Origin: Mangrovimonas futianensis
Lineage (GTDB): Bacteria; Bacteroidota; Bacteroidia; Flavobacteriales; Flavobacteriaceae
Assembly: GCF_021245805.1 (NCBI RefSeq)
Contig: NZ_JAJJNF010000005.1
Span: 186,001-250,000, forward strand
DNA length: 64,000 nt
Direction: 5' to 3'
The position numbers were made by a program, and so were the translations under genes. Every line of letters starts with the position of its first letter. Position 1 is the first letter of the stretch. Under the pieces are notes generated by a model that had not been told where the DNA came from, made no database searches, and saw only the letters and a program-made list of their open reading frames with translations. Shown here one piece after another: positions 16,614-24,424 of this stretch.

Positions 16614-17291
16614 ATGGCGACACAACTAACTTCTGATATATTTACTTTCTTGAACCAATTAAAAGCTAATAACAATCGCGATTGGTTTAATGATCATAAA
16701 AAGGAGTTTAAGGGAATTCAAAAAGAGGTTAAGAACTTTTATGAAATGTTATTTTCTAAGTTGAAAATGCATGACGAAGTAGATAATCTCAAAATTTTTA
16801 GAATTTATAGGGATGTTAGATTTTCAAAAAACAAAGACCCCTATAAAACCCATTTTGGAGGTTCTTTTCATAGAAAAAAACCTGAGTTAAGAGGTGGGTA
16901 TTATTTACATCTATCTCCAAATAATGAATCCTTTATTGCAACGGGATTCTGGGAACCGAATAAAGATGATTTGAATAGGATTAGAAGAGAGTTTGAAATG
17001 GATGCTTCAGAAATGAGGGATTTATTGGCAGACACTAAATTCAAATCGGTTTGGGGTGACTTACAAGGAGACGAATTAAAAACAGCTCCAAGAGATTTTG
17101 AAAAAGACCATCCCAACATAGATCTCATTAGGAAAAAACAATATATTTTCATCAAAAAATATACAGATAAGGAGGTTCTTTCAGATAATTTCCTGGATGA
17201 TGTCGACAAATCATTCCAAATGATTAGACCTTATTTTGATTATATGAGTGATGTCTTGACCACCAATTTAAATGGTGAATCCGTTATTTAA
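16614..17291 (+). CDS. DUF2461 family protein
   Basis: The 225-residue protein matches DUF2461: FLNQLKANNNRDWFNDHKKEF at the N-terminus, then FRIYRDVRFSKNKDPYKTHFGG and the GGYYLHLSPNNESFIATGFW stretch. The family is widespread in bacteria and fungi and its biochemical role is unknown. The last 8 bases overlap the end of the convergent Gre-like gene. Confidence 0.92.
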   Translation: MATQLTSDIFTFLNQLKANNNRDWFNDHKKEFKGIQKEVKNFYEMLFSKLKMHDEVDNLKIFRIYRDVRFSKNKDPYKTHFGGSFHRKKPELRGGYYLHLSPNNESFIATGFWEPNKDDLNRIRREFEMDASEMRDLLADTKFKSVWGDLQGDELKTAPRDFEKDHPNIDLIRKKQYIFIKKYTDKEVLSDNFLDDVDKSFQMIRPYFDYMSDVLTTNLNGESVI

Positions 17292-17730
17292 TCTCTAAAA
17301 TTGAAAAAGTTTTACCATTAAATTCTATATGATCTCCAGCTTTTTTATTTTTCATCAATTGCCCAATAGGCGATTGTAAAGAAATGGCATAATAGGAGCC
17401 AAAATCAAGGTCAATCTTTCCGATACTAGCAGATATAAAAAAAGAGTTTTCTTGCGTTTTTACCAAGCTTCCCAACACACATGTTTCATACCTTATATTT
17501 GGGTTGATACTTTTAATAATACCCATGGTTTTTTGGGCATCACTTAAATATTGAGAGTTTTTCTCTAAATCTTCAAAAAGCTTACTGTTTCCAGAATCAT
17601 CCTCATCATCAGAACTTTTATCATTGGATTCAATGGATTCTTTGATTAGAGCTATTTCGCTTTTATAACTTTCAATACGCTTTTGTACATGGTCTATACA
17701 AACCTGTAGCAACTCAAATTTTGTATTCAT
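17284..17730 (-). CDS. GreA/GreB-like protein
   Basis: This 148-residue protein has an N-terminal charged helical region (about 1-75, probably a coiled coil, with an acidic patch SSDDEDDSGNSK). Its C-terminal FKBP-like domain contains YAISLQSPIGQLMKNKKAGD, which resembles the Gre-factor SPIGxALxGKxxGD motif. Gre factors rescue backtracked RNA polymerase. The coiled coil has an inserted acidic loop, so activity on the polymerase is uncertain. The upstream gene is 3 bases away on the same strand. Confidence 0.75.
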   Translation of the reverse strand: MNTKFELLQVCIDHVQKRIESYKSEIALIKESIESNDKSSDDEDDSGNSKLFEDLEKNSQYLSDAQKTMGIIKSINPNIRYETCVLGSLVKTQENSFFISASIGKIDLDFGSYYAISLQSPIGQLMKNKKAGDHIEFNGKTFSILEIK

Positions 17731-17733
17731 TAA

Positions 17734-18138
17734 TTAGGCACAGAGTGGCTGTAAAATCTGTAGGTTATCTATTAAGCGATCCTTGACAATATTCATCATC
17801 CTTTTATTTAGAGCAGAGGAATTGGTAATGTAAAATTGATATTCTTCAACGGTGAATTGACCAATGACCATACCTTTTAAAGAGTTTCTAAACTTAATGT
17901 CCTTCTGAATGGCATTTTCTATATACTCCATTTGTTTTGGCACTGTTAAACTATAAAATACATTTTTGTGCTTGTGGACATAATTTTTAAAAACTTCAAC
18001 AAAAAGGTCATTTTGAAGTTTAATAATGGGTCTTAAAGTGGCATTTTGAAATCGTTCGTCGCTGCTCATGGTTTCAGTAAATACGGCTGAAGGAATTTGA
18101 GGACGACACTGGAGTAAGTCAGTACTTCGGTTTCTCAT
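17734..18138 (-). CDS. Conserved hypothetical protein
   Basis: The 134-residue, probably cytoplasmic protein includes RFQNATLRPIIKLQNDLFVEVF and a mostly helical remainder ending in ILQPLCA. Related flavobacterial proteins are sometimes labelled glyoxalase, but I see no glyoxalase metal-site pattern, so I do not use that name. An alternative start is the Met at residue 24. It is followed 3 bases later by the Gre-like gene and probably forms an operon with it. Confidence 0.7.
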   Translation of the reverse strand: MRNRSTDLLQCRPQIPSAVFTETMSSDERFQNATLRPIIKLQNDLFVEVFKNYVHKHKNVFYSLTVPKQMEYIENAIQKDIKFRNSLKGMVIGQFTVEEYQFYITNSSALNKRMMNIVKDRLIDNLQILQPLCA

Positions 18139-18150
18139 GGCTGTAAGTTT

Positions 18151-18166
18151 TGATTAAATTTAATCA
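18151..18166. promoter_or_regulatory. 16-bp perfect palindrome in a divergent intergenic region
   Basis: TGATTAAATTTAATCA is a perfect palindrome 13 bases upstream of the minus-strand gene at 17734-18138 and 116 bases upstream of the DUF72 gene. A dimeric regulator could bind it, though a palindrome of this size can also occur by chance in AT-rich DNA. Confidence 0.3.
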
Positions 18167-18281
18167 TATTGTTAGGTGATTATGTTGGGCTAACATTTTG
18201 ATGTTAACATTTTTATCAACATTTGGGAGTTTACATTTTGAAAGCCATTATTATGAAGTACCTTTGAATAAAAGATTTTAT

Positions 18282-19175
18282 ATGAAATTTGGAAGTGTAG
18301 ATAACCCAGAAAACATTGACTTTACATTACCTCCAGATCATATAGATACAAGCAGAGTGCTGAATTTGGCCAAGGATGATAATGAACCGGAATATTATGT
18401 GGGCTGCGCCAAATGGAATAGGGCAGATTTAAAGGGATTTTATCCCAGAGGCACCAAGGATGAACTGTCTTATTATTCGCGTCAGTTCAATTCCATTGAG
18501 CTGAATGCTACTTTTTATAGAATTTTTCCTCCTGAGCAGTTTGCGACTTGGTATGAAAAAGTCCCAGACCAATTTAGGTTCTTTCCTAAAATTAATCAGG
18601 AAATAAGTCATTGGAAGCGGTTAAATGAGGTAAAGACTGTGGTTGATGATTATTTACACAGTGCTTCACAACTCAAGGAAAAACTAGGAACGGTCTTTTT
18701 ACAAATGCACAATAATTTTTCACCTAGGGATTTTGACCGGGTAATTGGTTTTGTAGAATCATGGCCTAAAGAAATTCCGCTTGCCGTGGAGTTTAGACAT
18801 ACCGATTGGTATAATGATGAAGCTGTTGCCAATCAGGTTTATGATTTGTTGGAGAAAAATGATGTAACAAATATCATCGTGGATACTGCAGGTAGGAGGG
18901 ATTTAATGCATATGCGATTAACAAATCCCAAGGCATTCATTAGATATGTTGGTGCTAACCACCCGAGTGACTATAGTCGTCTTGATGATTGGATTGCACG
19001 CTTAAAAGAATGGAAAGAACAAGGCATTAAGGAAATTGATTTCTTTGTTCATCAAAATATTGAAAAAGAATCTCCTTTATTGTCCACTTATTTTATTAAA
19101 AAATTGAATCTGGAGTTGAATGCCAATTTAAAAATTCCAAATGATTCAGATCAACAAAAATTATTATCATTATGA
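18282..19175 (+). CDS. DUF72 family TIM-barrel protein
   Basis: The 297-residue protein has the DUF72 pattern: YYVGCAKWNRADLKGFYP, YYSRQFNSIELNATFYRIF, and VFLQMHNNFSPRDFDRVIGF, then AVEFRHTDWYND. An open frame extends upstream to 18198, but the ATG at 18282 gives a normal start (MKFGSVDNPENIDF) for this family. The enzymatic role of the family is not established. It overlaps the following thioesterase gene by 4 bases (ATGA). Confidence 0.9.
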   Translation: MKFGSVDNPENIDFTLPPDHIDTSRVLNLAKDDNEPEYYVGCAKWNRADLKGFYPRGTKDELSYYSRQFNSIELNATFYRIFPPEQFATWYEKVPDQFRFFPKINQEISHWKRLNEVKTVVDDYLHSASQLKEKLGTVFLQMHNNFSPRDFDRVIGFVESWPKEIPLAVEFRHTDWYNDEAVANQVYDLLEKNDVTNIIVDTAGRRDLMHMRLTNPKAFIRYVGANHPSDYSRLDDWIARLKEWKEQGIKEIDFFVHQNIEKESPLLSTYFIKKLNLELNANLKIPNDSDQQKLLSL

Positions 19176-19558
19176 GATTCCACACCAGAAAATGGGTGAA
19201 ACCAGAAGACCTTAATCCCAATGAAACCCTGTTTGGGGGGCAACTACTAGCTTGGATTGATGAAGAAGTAGCTTTGTATACAATAATCCAGTTAGAAAAT
19301 TCTAGGGTAGTTACCAAATATATGTCTGAAATCAATTTTATGAGTTCTGCCAGACAAGGAGATATTATAGAACTTGGAATCGAGGTCATTAAATTTGGGA
19401 AATCCTCTTTAAGTTTAAGATGTGAAGCCAGAAATAAAATGACTAGGGAAACTATTTTAACGGTTGACAATATTGTTATGGTAAATTTAGGTAATGATGG
19501 GAAACCGAAACCACATGGAAAGACTGAAGTCGAGTTTGTAAAAAACCGGTTGTCTTAA
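19172..19558 (+). CDS. Hotdog-fold acyl-CoA thioesterase
   Basis: This 128-residue protein is a single hotdog domain: HTRKWVKPEDLNPNETLFGG, LLAWIDEEVALYTII, TKYMSEINFMSSARQGDIIE and the strand LEVIKFGKSSLSLRCEA-like stretch. This matches the YciA/BFIT type acyl-CoA thioesterases, which hydrolyse acyl-CoAs in the cytoplasm. It is translationally coupled to the DUF72 gene by an ATGA overlap. Confidence 0.9.
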   Translation: MRFHTRKWVKPEDLNPNETLFGGQLLAWIDEEVALYTIIQLENSRVVTKYMSEINFMSSARQGDIIELGIEVIKFGKSSLSLRCEARNKMTRETILTVDNIVMVNLGNDGKPKPHGKTEVEFVKNRLS

Positions 19559-19653
19559 CAAGGTTTAAGATATTTTTGGAAGAGATTAACATCTTTGAAT
19601 GTAGTATAATTCGTAAATTTATAGAAATTAACACTTAATTTATAACCATTAAC

Positions 19654-20139
19654 ATGATGAAAAAATCACTTCTATTATTCATGGTTGTGGCTACCATTTT
19701 CTCTTGCGGTTCTACCAAAACAACAGGAGTTTCTAAAAAAGTCATGAAAGGATATTGGAGCTTAAATTCCATAACCTATAGCGAATCAGGAGAATTTAAT
19801 GTCAACCTCTTAAATGATGCCGAACAAGCATGTTTTGAAGGTAGTACATGGCGTTTTATCCCAAATAACAATACGGGGAACTATACGTTAAGCGGTATGG
19901 ATTGTGACTCATCTGTACGCAACTTTGTCTTTAGTATTCAAACTATTGATAAGGATACAGGTTTGTATGATTTTATGTTAAAGCCTACCAATGCAAAACA
20001 TAAATCTGAAACCAATCAAGGATTTAGACTTAAGTTAGCTCAATTGTCTGAATCAAATATGCAATGGCAACAAACCGTGACATTGGATGATGGAAAACCT
20101 TTTACAATATTTATGAACTTTACTAAAACAAGCGACTAA
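19654..20139 (+). CDS. Lipocalin-like lipoprotein
   Basis: The 161-residue protein starts with a lipoprotein signal peptide (MVVATIFSCGSTK; Cys18). It continues into a small lipocalin-like beta domain beginning KGYWSLNSITYSESGEFNVN, with an internal Cys pair in QACFEGSTW and GMDCDSS. Lipocalin-like lipoproteins bind small hydrophobic ligands or sit in the envelope. Its TAA overlaps the ATG of the OmpA-like gene, so the two are coupled. Confidence 0.8.
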   Translation: MMKKSLLLFMVVATIFSCGSTKTTGVSKKVMKGYWSLNSITYSESGEFNVNLLNDAEQACFEGSTWRFIPNNNTGNYTLSGMDCDSSVRNFVFSIQTIDKDTGLYDFMLKPTNAKHKSETNQGFRLKLAQLSESNMQWQQTVTLDDGKPFTIFMNFTKTSD

Positions 20140-20843
20140 TGAAAACTTATTTAAAACAAATAACAACAATGGTAATTGCCGTTTCGGTAATGTTTACCAT
20201 GACCAATTGTGAATCGGTTCAAAACGCAAATAATAAGCAAAAAGGTGCTGCCATAGGTGCTGCTAGTGGTGCTATTATTGGCGCTATAATTGGTAACAAT
20301 GCCGGTAAAGGAGGGAACGGTGAACTAGGGGCTGTTATTGGTGGCGTCATTGGAGGTGGAGCAGGAGTTCTTATTGGTAATAAAATGGACAAACAAGCCC
20401 AAAGAATTGAAGATGAAATACCAGGGGCTCAAGTAGAAAGAGTGGACAATGGAATTGTAGTTACATTTGATGAAAATAGCGGTGTTTATTTTGATACTAA
20501 TAAATACAATATCAACTCTGCCTCTCAAGTGACTCTTGATAAGTTGTCAAAAGTACTTAAAGAGTATCCAGATACAAATGTATTAGTAGTGGGACACACA
20601 GATAGCACTGGTGATGCCTCTTATAACATGACTTTGTCTAAAAATCGTGCCAACTCAGTTCGCGATTATTTTGTAAGTCAAGGTTTAAGTAGTTCAAGAT
20701 TTACCACCAACTGGTTTGGAGAAACACAGCCCATGTATGACAACGGAACTTCTGAGGGAAGATCAAAAAACAGACGTGTGAATTTAGCAATTTTACCAAA
20801 TGAAAAAATGGTGGAAGACGCTAAAAACGAAAGTGGAAATTAG
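20139..20843 (+). CDS. OmpA-family lipoprotein with glycine zipper
   Basis: The 234-residue protein has a lipoprotein signal (VMFTMTNCESVQ), then a glycine-zipper region (about 35-90) with repeats such as GAAIGAASGAIIGAIIGNNAG. The C-terminal OmpA domain (about 105-222) has VLVVGHTDSTGDASYN and GRSKNRRVNLAI, the peptidoglycan-binding motif. It probably anchors the outer membrane to the cell wall. It overlaps the lipocalin-like gene by one base and ends at a bidirectional terminator. Confidence 0.93.
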   Translation: MKTYLKQITTMVIAVSVMFTMTNCESVQNANNKQKGAAIGAASGAIIGAIIGNNAGKGGNGELGAVIGGVIGGGAGVLIGNKMDKQAQRIEDEIPGAQVERVDNGIVVTFDENSGVYFDTNKYNINSASQVTLDKLSKVLKEYPDTNVLVVGHTDSTGDASYNMTLSKNRANSVRDYFVSQGLSSSRFTTNWFGETQPMYDNGTSEGRSKNRRVNLAILPNEKMVEDAKNESGN

Positions 20844-20863
20844 GAGAATCCTAAATTATAGAA

Positions 20864-20897
20864 ATAAAAAAAAGAGCAGTTATCTGCTCTTTTTTTT
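20864..20897. terminator. Bidirectional terminator between ompA-like and mscS-like genes
   Basis: AGAGCAG at 20873-20879 pairs with CTGCTCT at 20884-20890 around a TTAT loop, flanked by an A run on the left and a T run on the right. The two convergent genes end on either side of it. Confidence 0.88.
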
Positions 20898-22143
20898 ATT
20901 TTATTACGTTTGGATCGAAATTTTGAAGTTCAAATATTTCTAGTTTGAAATAAGGAACAGCAGCCAAGAGATGATCGAAAATATCAGCCATAATGTATTC
21001 GTAATTTTCCCAACGTTTATCAGAGCTAAAAGCATAGATCTCCAAAGGTATTCCCTGTGGAGTTGGAGCCAATTGTCTGGTCATGATGGTCATGTCCTTA
21101 TTTATAGCCGAATGACCTTCTATGTAATTTTGAATGTATTTTCTAAAAACTCCAAAATTGGTCAAATTGCGACCATTGATTAAAACAGATTTGTCTATGT
21201 TCTTTTCTCTATTATAATGATTGATGTCTTCTTGTCTTTGGGAAACATAATCTGATATCAATTGAATTTTCCTTAAATCATCAATTTCTTCCTGAGCTAA
21301 GTATTTAATTGAAGTCGCTTTAATAATGATGGCTCGTTTAATTCGCCTTCCTCCAGAGTCAGACATTCCACGCCAGTTGGTAAATGCATCGGTCATTAGG
21401 GACCCTGTTGGAATATTAGTTATGGTCTTATCAAAATTCTGAACTTGGATGGTATTTAAATTGATTTCAATAACGTCTCCATCCGCACCATATTTTTCCA
21501 TGGTAATCCAGTCACCAATTCTTACGGTATCGTTTACAGCCACATTGATGCTGGCTACAAATCCTAAAATAGTATCCTTGAAAATTAAAAGTAATACTGC
21601 TGAAGCAGCACCCAGAGTGGTGAAAAATTGAATAAGAGTAATATCTGTAATGATAACAAAACAAAAGGCAATACCTACAATCCAAACACCTAACATGCCT
21701 ACTTGTACATAGCTGTCAATAGGTTTATCCTTTAAGGAAGGAATGGTTTTGAAATAGGATTCGAGGGTTTTAAGGATGCTCCTTAAAATCCAAATAAACA
21801 ATAAAACACCGTAAATTTTCAATAAAGTTTCAATAGGCTGCTCTACTGATGGATAGTCATTGAATACAATCGGAAATAGCTCGATGGTTAAAAGCAAAGG
21901 CACTAAATGTGCTAAGTTTCTCGGAGCTTTGTGTTTTATTAAGAGGTTATCAAATTGAGTTGTAGTACGATCTGCAAATTTACTGAATGCCTGAACTAAA
22001 ATCTTCCTAGTGATAAAATCAGTCGTAAAAATTAAAATAACCAATAAAATCAAAAGGGAGAGCATATTTAAAAAAGTAGCACTAGTTTCGCTCAGGCCCT
22101 TTTCAATAAATAGGTCATAAAAGAAATGAGTCAAATTATTCAT
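20896..22143 (-). CDS. MscS-family mechanosensitive channel (YbdG-like)
   Basis: The 415-residue protein has several N-terminal membrane helices (about 20-185) and then the MscS beta domain with AVNDTVRIGDWITMEKYGADGDV and the long segment TNWRGMSDSGGRRIKRAIII. That segment and the length match the YbdG type of channel. It should gate under membrane tension and protect against osmotic downshock. The DUF3817 gene lies 3 bases upstream on the same strand. Confidence 0.93.
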   Translation of the reverse strand: MNNLTHFFYDLFIEKGLSETSATFLNMLSLLILLVILIFTTDFITRKILVQAFSKFADRTTTQFDNLLIKHKAPRNLAHLVPLLLTIELFPIVFNDYPSVEQPIETLLKIYGVLLFIWILRSILKTLESYFKTIPSLKDKPIDSYVQVGMLGVWIVGIAFCFVIITDITLIQFFTTLGAASAVLLLIFKDTILGFVASINVAVNDTVRIGDWITMEKYGADGDVIEINLNTIQVQNFDKTITNIPTGSLMTDAFTNWRGMSDSGGRRIKRAIIIKATSIKYLAQEEIDDLRKIQLISDYVSQRQEDINHYNREKNIDKSVLINGRNLTNFGVFRKYIQNYIEGHSAINKDMTIMTRQLAPTPQGIPLEIYAFSSDKRWENYEYIMADIFDHLLAAVPYFKLEIFELQNFDPNVIK

Positions 22144-22146
22144 GTG

Positions 22147-22437
22147 TTAGGAATTTTTGAGATACTTAGCATCTACAAAAAAGGTACCCAATGGAATAAT
22201 AGATCCTAAAAGCACAATTCCAGTTTCCTTGGTATTCCAGTTCCGCTCTTTACTAATTAAAATGGCCAAAGCTATGTAGCCTATAAAAAGAAGTCCATGA
22301 GGCATTCCCAATAACTTGACATACTGTTCGTCACCATGCCAATATTTTATGGGTACAGCTACAAAAAGTAATAAAATATACGAGATACCCTCTAGAAAGG
22401 CTAATATTCTAAAAATTGTCAGACTCTTTATTTTCAT
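22147..22437 (-). CDS. DUF3817 membrane protein
   Basis: The 96-residue protein has three predicted membrane helices. The pattern FRILAFLEGISYILLLFVAV, KYWHGDEQYVKLLGMPHGLL and the C-terminal helix match the DUF3817 family. I chose the ATG at 22437 because it gives the usual family start; the frame stays open upstream to 22506. The function is unknown. It is followed 3 bases later by the MscS-like gene and may share its mRNA. Confidence 0.88.
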   Translation of the reverse strand: MKIKSLTIFRILAFLEGISYILLLFVAVPIKYWHGDEQYVKLLGMPHGLLFIGYIALAILISKERNWNTKETGIVLLGSIIPLGTFFVDAKYLKNS

Positions 22438-22495
22438 AATAATAATTTGTGCTGCAAAAATATAACCTTTTAGGCTGATAGGATTTCTAACTAAC

Positions 22496-22524
22496 AAAAA
22501 AAGCAACCTAATGGTTGCTTTTTT
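22496..22524 (-). terminator. Terminator downstream of the repeat-protein gene at 22544
   Basis: A stem with arms 22496-22508 and 22513-22524 (core AAGCAACC/GGTTGCTT) closes a TAAT loop. On the minus strand the A run at its left end becomes a U tract. It lies 20 bases after the stop of the 22544-23107 gene. Confidence 0.85.
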
Positions 22525-22543
22525 ATGTTTTCGTTAAGAAGAT

Positions 22544-23107
22544 TTATAGGTTCTCATCACAATGATGGGAAAATAGTATTTTGGTTAATTTATAATCATA
22601 ACTAACCGTTTTTAGGCATTCTTTAGTTCTATATTTATACCAAAGCTTATAGGTGTAGCCATCCTTTTGGAAAACTTTAACCTCTTTAAAATTGTCGTCT
22701 TGAAGCTTTCTGTATACAGAGGTGGCGGGACCATTCACGTAAGTCTGATAATTGTCGTGATTTCTTTCATTGTCGTTAGAATGATGGAATTCTCCTCTAT
22801 TGTTTGAGTGATTCTGATTTCCTCTAGATTTATTACAATCTAAATCAGGAACATTGACTATTGATTTCACTTTACCATCACTTACCCTCACTGTGACACA
22901 TTTGTTCTTTCGGTTATTCCACCAATTTTGATAGGAATTATACCCAGATTTTTCAGTTTTTATCCAATCGTAACCACGATTTCCCATTTCGTTATCAAGA
23001 GAACTAGCTCTCATATCAACCAAATCTTTAAGGTCATAGGCGGTTTCTTGAGAAAATGAAATAAAAACGGTAAAGAAGAAAAGAATTAATAAGCTTGTTT
23101 TTTTCAT
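22544..23107 (-). CDS. Secreted repeat protein, short paralogue
   Basis: The 187-residue protein has a Sec signal peptide (LLILFFFTVFISFSQ). Its N-terminal domain (about 22-95) contains GYDWIKTEKSGYNSYQNWWN, an Asn/His-rich linker follows, and one C-terminal repeat (about 118-186) contains DGYTYKLWYKYRTKECLK and ends SHHCDENL. The domain and the repeat look related to each other (each has an I/VK..K.GY..Y..W core and conserved Cys). It is a shorter paralogue of its neighbour at 23184. No function is known. Confidence 0.8.
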   Translation of the reverse strand: MKKTSLLILFFFTVFISFSQETAYDLKDLVDMRASSLDNEMGNRGYDWIKTEKSGYNSYQNWWNNRKNKCVTVRVSDGKVKSIVNVPDLDCNKSRGNQNHSNNRGEFHHSNDNERNHDNYQTYVNGPATSVYRKLQDDNFKEVKVFQKDGYTYKLWYKYRTKECLKTVSYDYKLTKILFSHHCDENL

Positions 23108-23183
23108 GGAATTATTATTTAAAATTACACCTTCCTAAGTTAATCTTTTTCTTAATTAAAGTGCTGATATATTTTAGATTATT

Positions 23184-24056
23184 TTATCTGTTTTCATCGC
23201 AATGATGAGAAAACAAAATCTTTGTCAATTTATAATCGTAGCTAACCGTTTTAATGCATTCTCTGGTTCTGTTTTTATACCATAACTTATAAGTATAGCC
23301 GTCTTTTTGGAAAATTTTAATTTCTCTAAATCCGTCATCCTCTAGTCTACGATATGCTGTCGTGGCTCCTTTATTAATATAAGATGTGTAATTAGTGTGC
23401 GTATCTTCATGATCATAGGAATCATAAAAATTTCCTCGGTTTCTATTATTTGAGTATCCTCTATTATTTGAATAACCTCTGTTATTTTCATCACAATGAT
23501 GAGAATATAAAACTTTGGTTAATTTATAGTCATAACTAACTGTTTTAAGGCATTCATTAGTTCTGTTTTTATACCACAGCTTATAGGTGTAACCATCTTC
23601 TTGGTGCGTTTTTATTTCATGAAAACCATCATCTTCTAACTTACCATAAGCAGAAGTAGCTGAATTATTTACATATCTACTATAATTGTAATTTGTTTTT
23701 TCATTGTTATCATGGTAGAAGGAATTGCCATTATTTCGATGATTATTGGAATAATTTCTATTGGATTTATTACAGTCAAAGTCGGGTGAATTAACAATAG
23801 ATTTAATCCTACCATCAGAAACTCTAACTGTTACACACTTATCTTTTCTCGAATTCCACCAGTTTTGGTACGCGTTATATCCAGACTTTTCAGTTTTTAT
23901 AAACTCATAACCATGGTTTTTCATTTGATAGTCAAGGTTGCTCGCCCTCATATCGATTAAACTTTGTAAATCTGAGGCTGTTTCTTGAGCAGATAATTGG
24001 TAGTTTGCTATGAAAACAAATAGCAAAAGCGGTAAAATTAAAAGTTGGTTTTTCAT
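23184..24056 (-). CDS. Secreted repeat protein, long paralogue
   Basis: The 290-residue protein has a signal peptide (residues 1-23, ending LSAQ) and an N-terminal domain (about 25-96). Two closely similar repeats follow (about 125-191 and 222-290), each with DGYTYKLWYKNRT and KTVSYDYKLTK and ending SHHCDEN. Between them is an Asn/Gly-rich linker made of NNRGYS-type units (192-210). It differs from the neighbouring paralogue mainly by one extra repeat, so unequal tandem duplication is likely. It is probably extracellular or periplasmic; function unknown. Confidence 0.8.
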   Translation of the reverse strand: MKNQLLILPLLLFVFIANYQLSAQETASDLQSLIDMRASNLDYQMKNHGYEFIKTEKSGYNAYQNWWNSRKDKCVTVRVSDGRIKSIVNSPDFDCNKSNRNYSNNHRNNGNSFYHDNNEKTNYNYSRYVNNSATSAYGKLEDDGFHEIKTHQEDGYTYKLWYKNRTNECLKTVSYDYKLTKVLYSHHCDENNRGYSNNRGYSNNRNRGNFYDSYDHEDTHTNYTSYINKGATTAYRRLEDDGFREIKIFQKDGYTYKLWYKNRTRECIKTVSYDYKLTKILFSHHCDENR

Positions 24057-24424
24057 GATAATTTCAATTGATTAAAATTTATAAGAATTTGCTTGATTTT
24101 ATTTCGTTACATATTGTTGGTTCCTAATTGGTAAATGATTTTTTTCAAAATCTAATAGAGGTAGTTTGGAGGGGATAATTTTGATAGTTATAAAGTTACA
24201 ATTTTTTTTTCCTACAAAAAACATTAAAAAATTAGTAATTTGTTATTAATCTGAGCATTCTTTGCCCATAGTGTAATTGAACCTAGTTTTTTTTGAGAAG
24301 TTTACATACAAGAGGAGTCACTTAACGGATTAATTATTCTCCTATCGATTAAATATGCATTAATTCCTTCATTATGATATATTTGACTTGCTATTAATAA
24401 TCCCTTTGTAAGCTATTGACGATT
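24057..24424. other. Intergenic region of 368 bases
   Basis: This stretch separates the minus-strand repeat-protein gene from the plus-strand LRR gene, so it must hold two divergent promoters. I see a -7-like box for the plus strand (24378-24385) and AT-rich DNA. I find no convincing small gene and no strong hairpin. Confidence 0.6.
24378..24385 (+). promoter_or_regulatory. Candidate -7 box upstream of the LRR gene
   Basis: TATATTTG matches TAnnTTTG and lies 39 bases before the chosen ATG. No clear TTG -33 element is present at standard spacing. Confidence 0.4.

Noticed and set aside
17734..18138. Glyoxalase label for the 134-residue protein
   Set aside because: No glyoxalase/VOC metal-site pattern is present and the protein is mostly helical. 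The label looks like a database carry-over.
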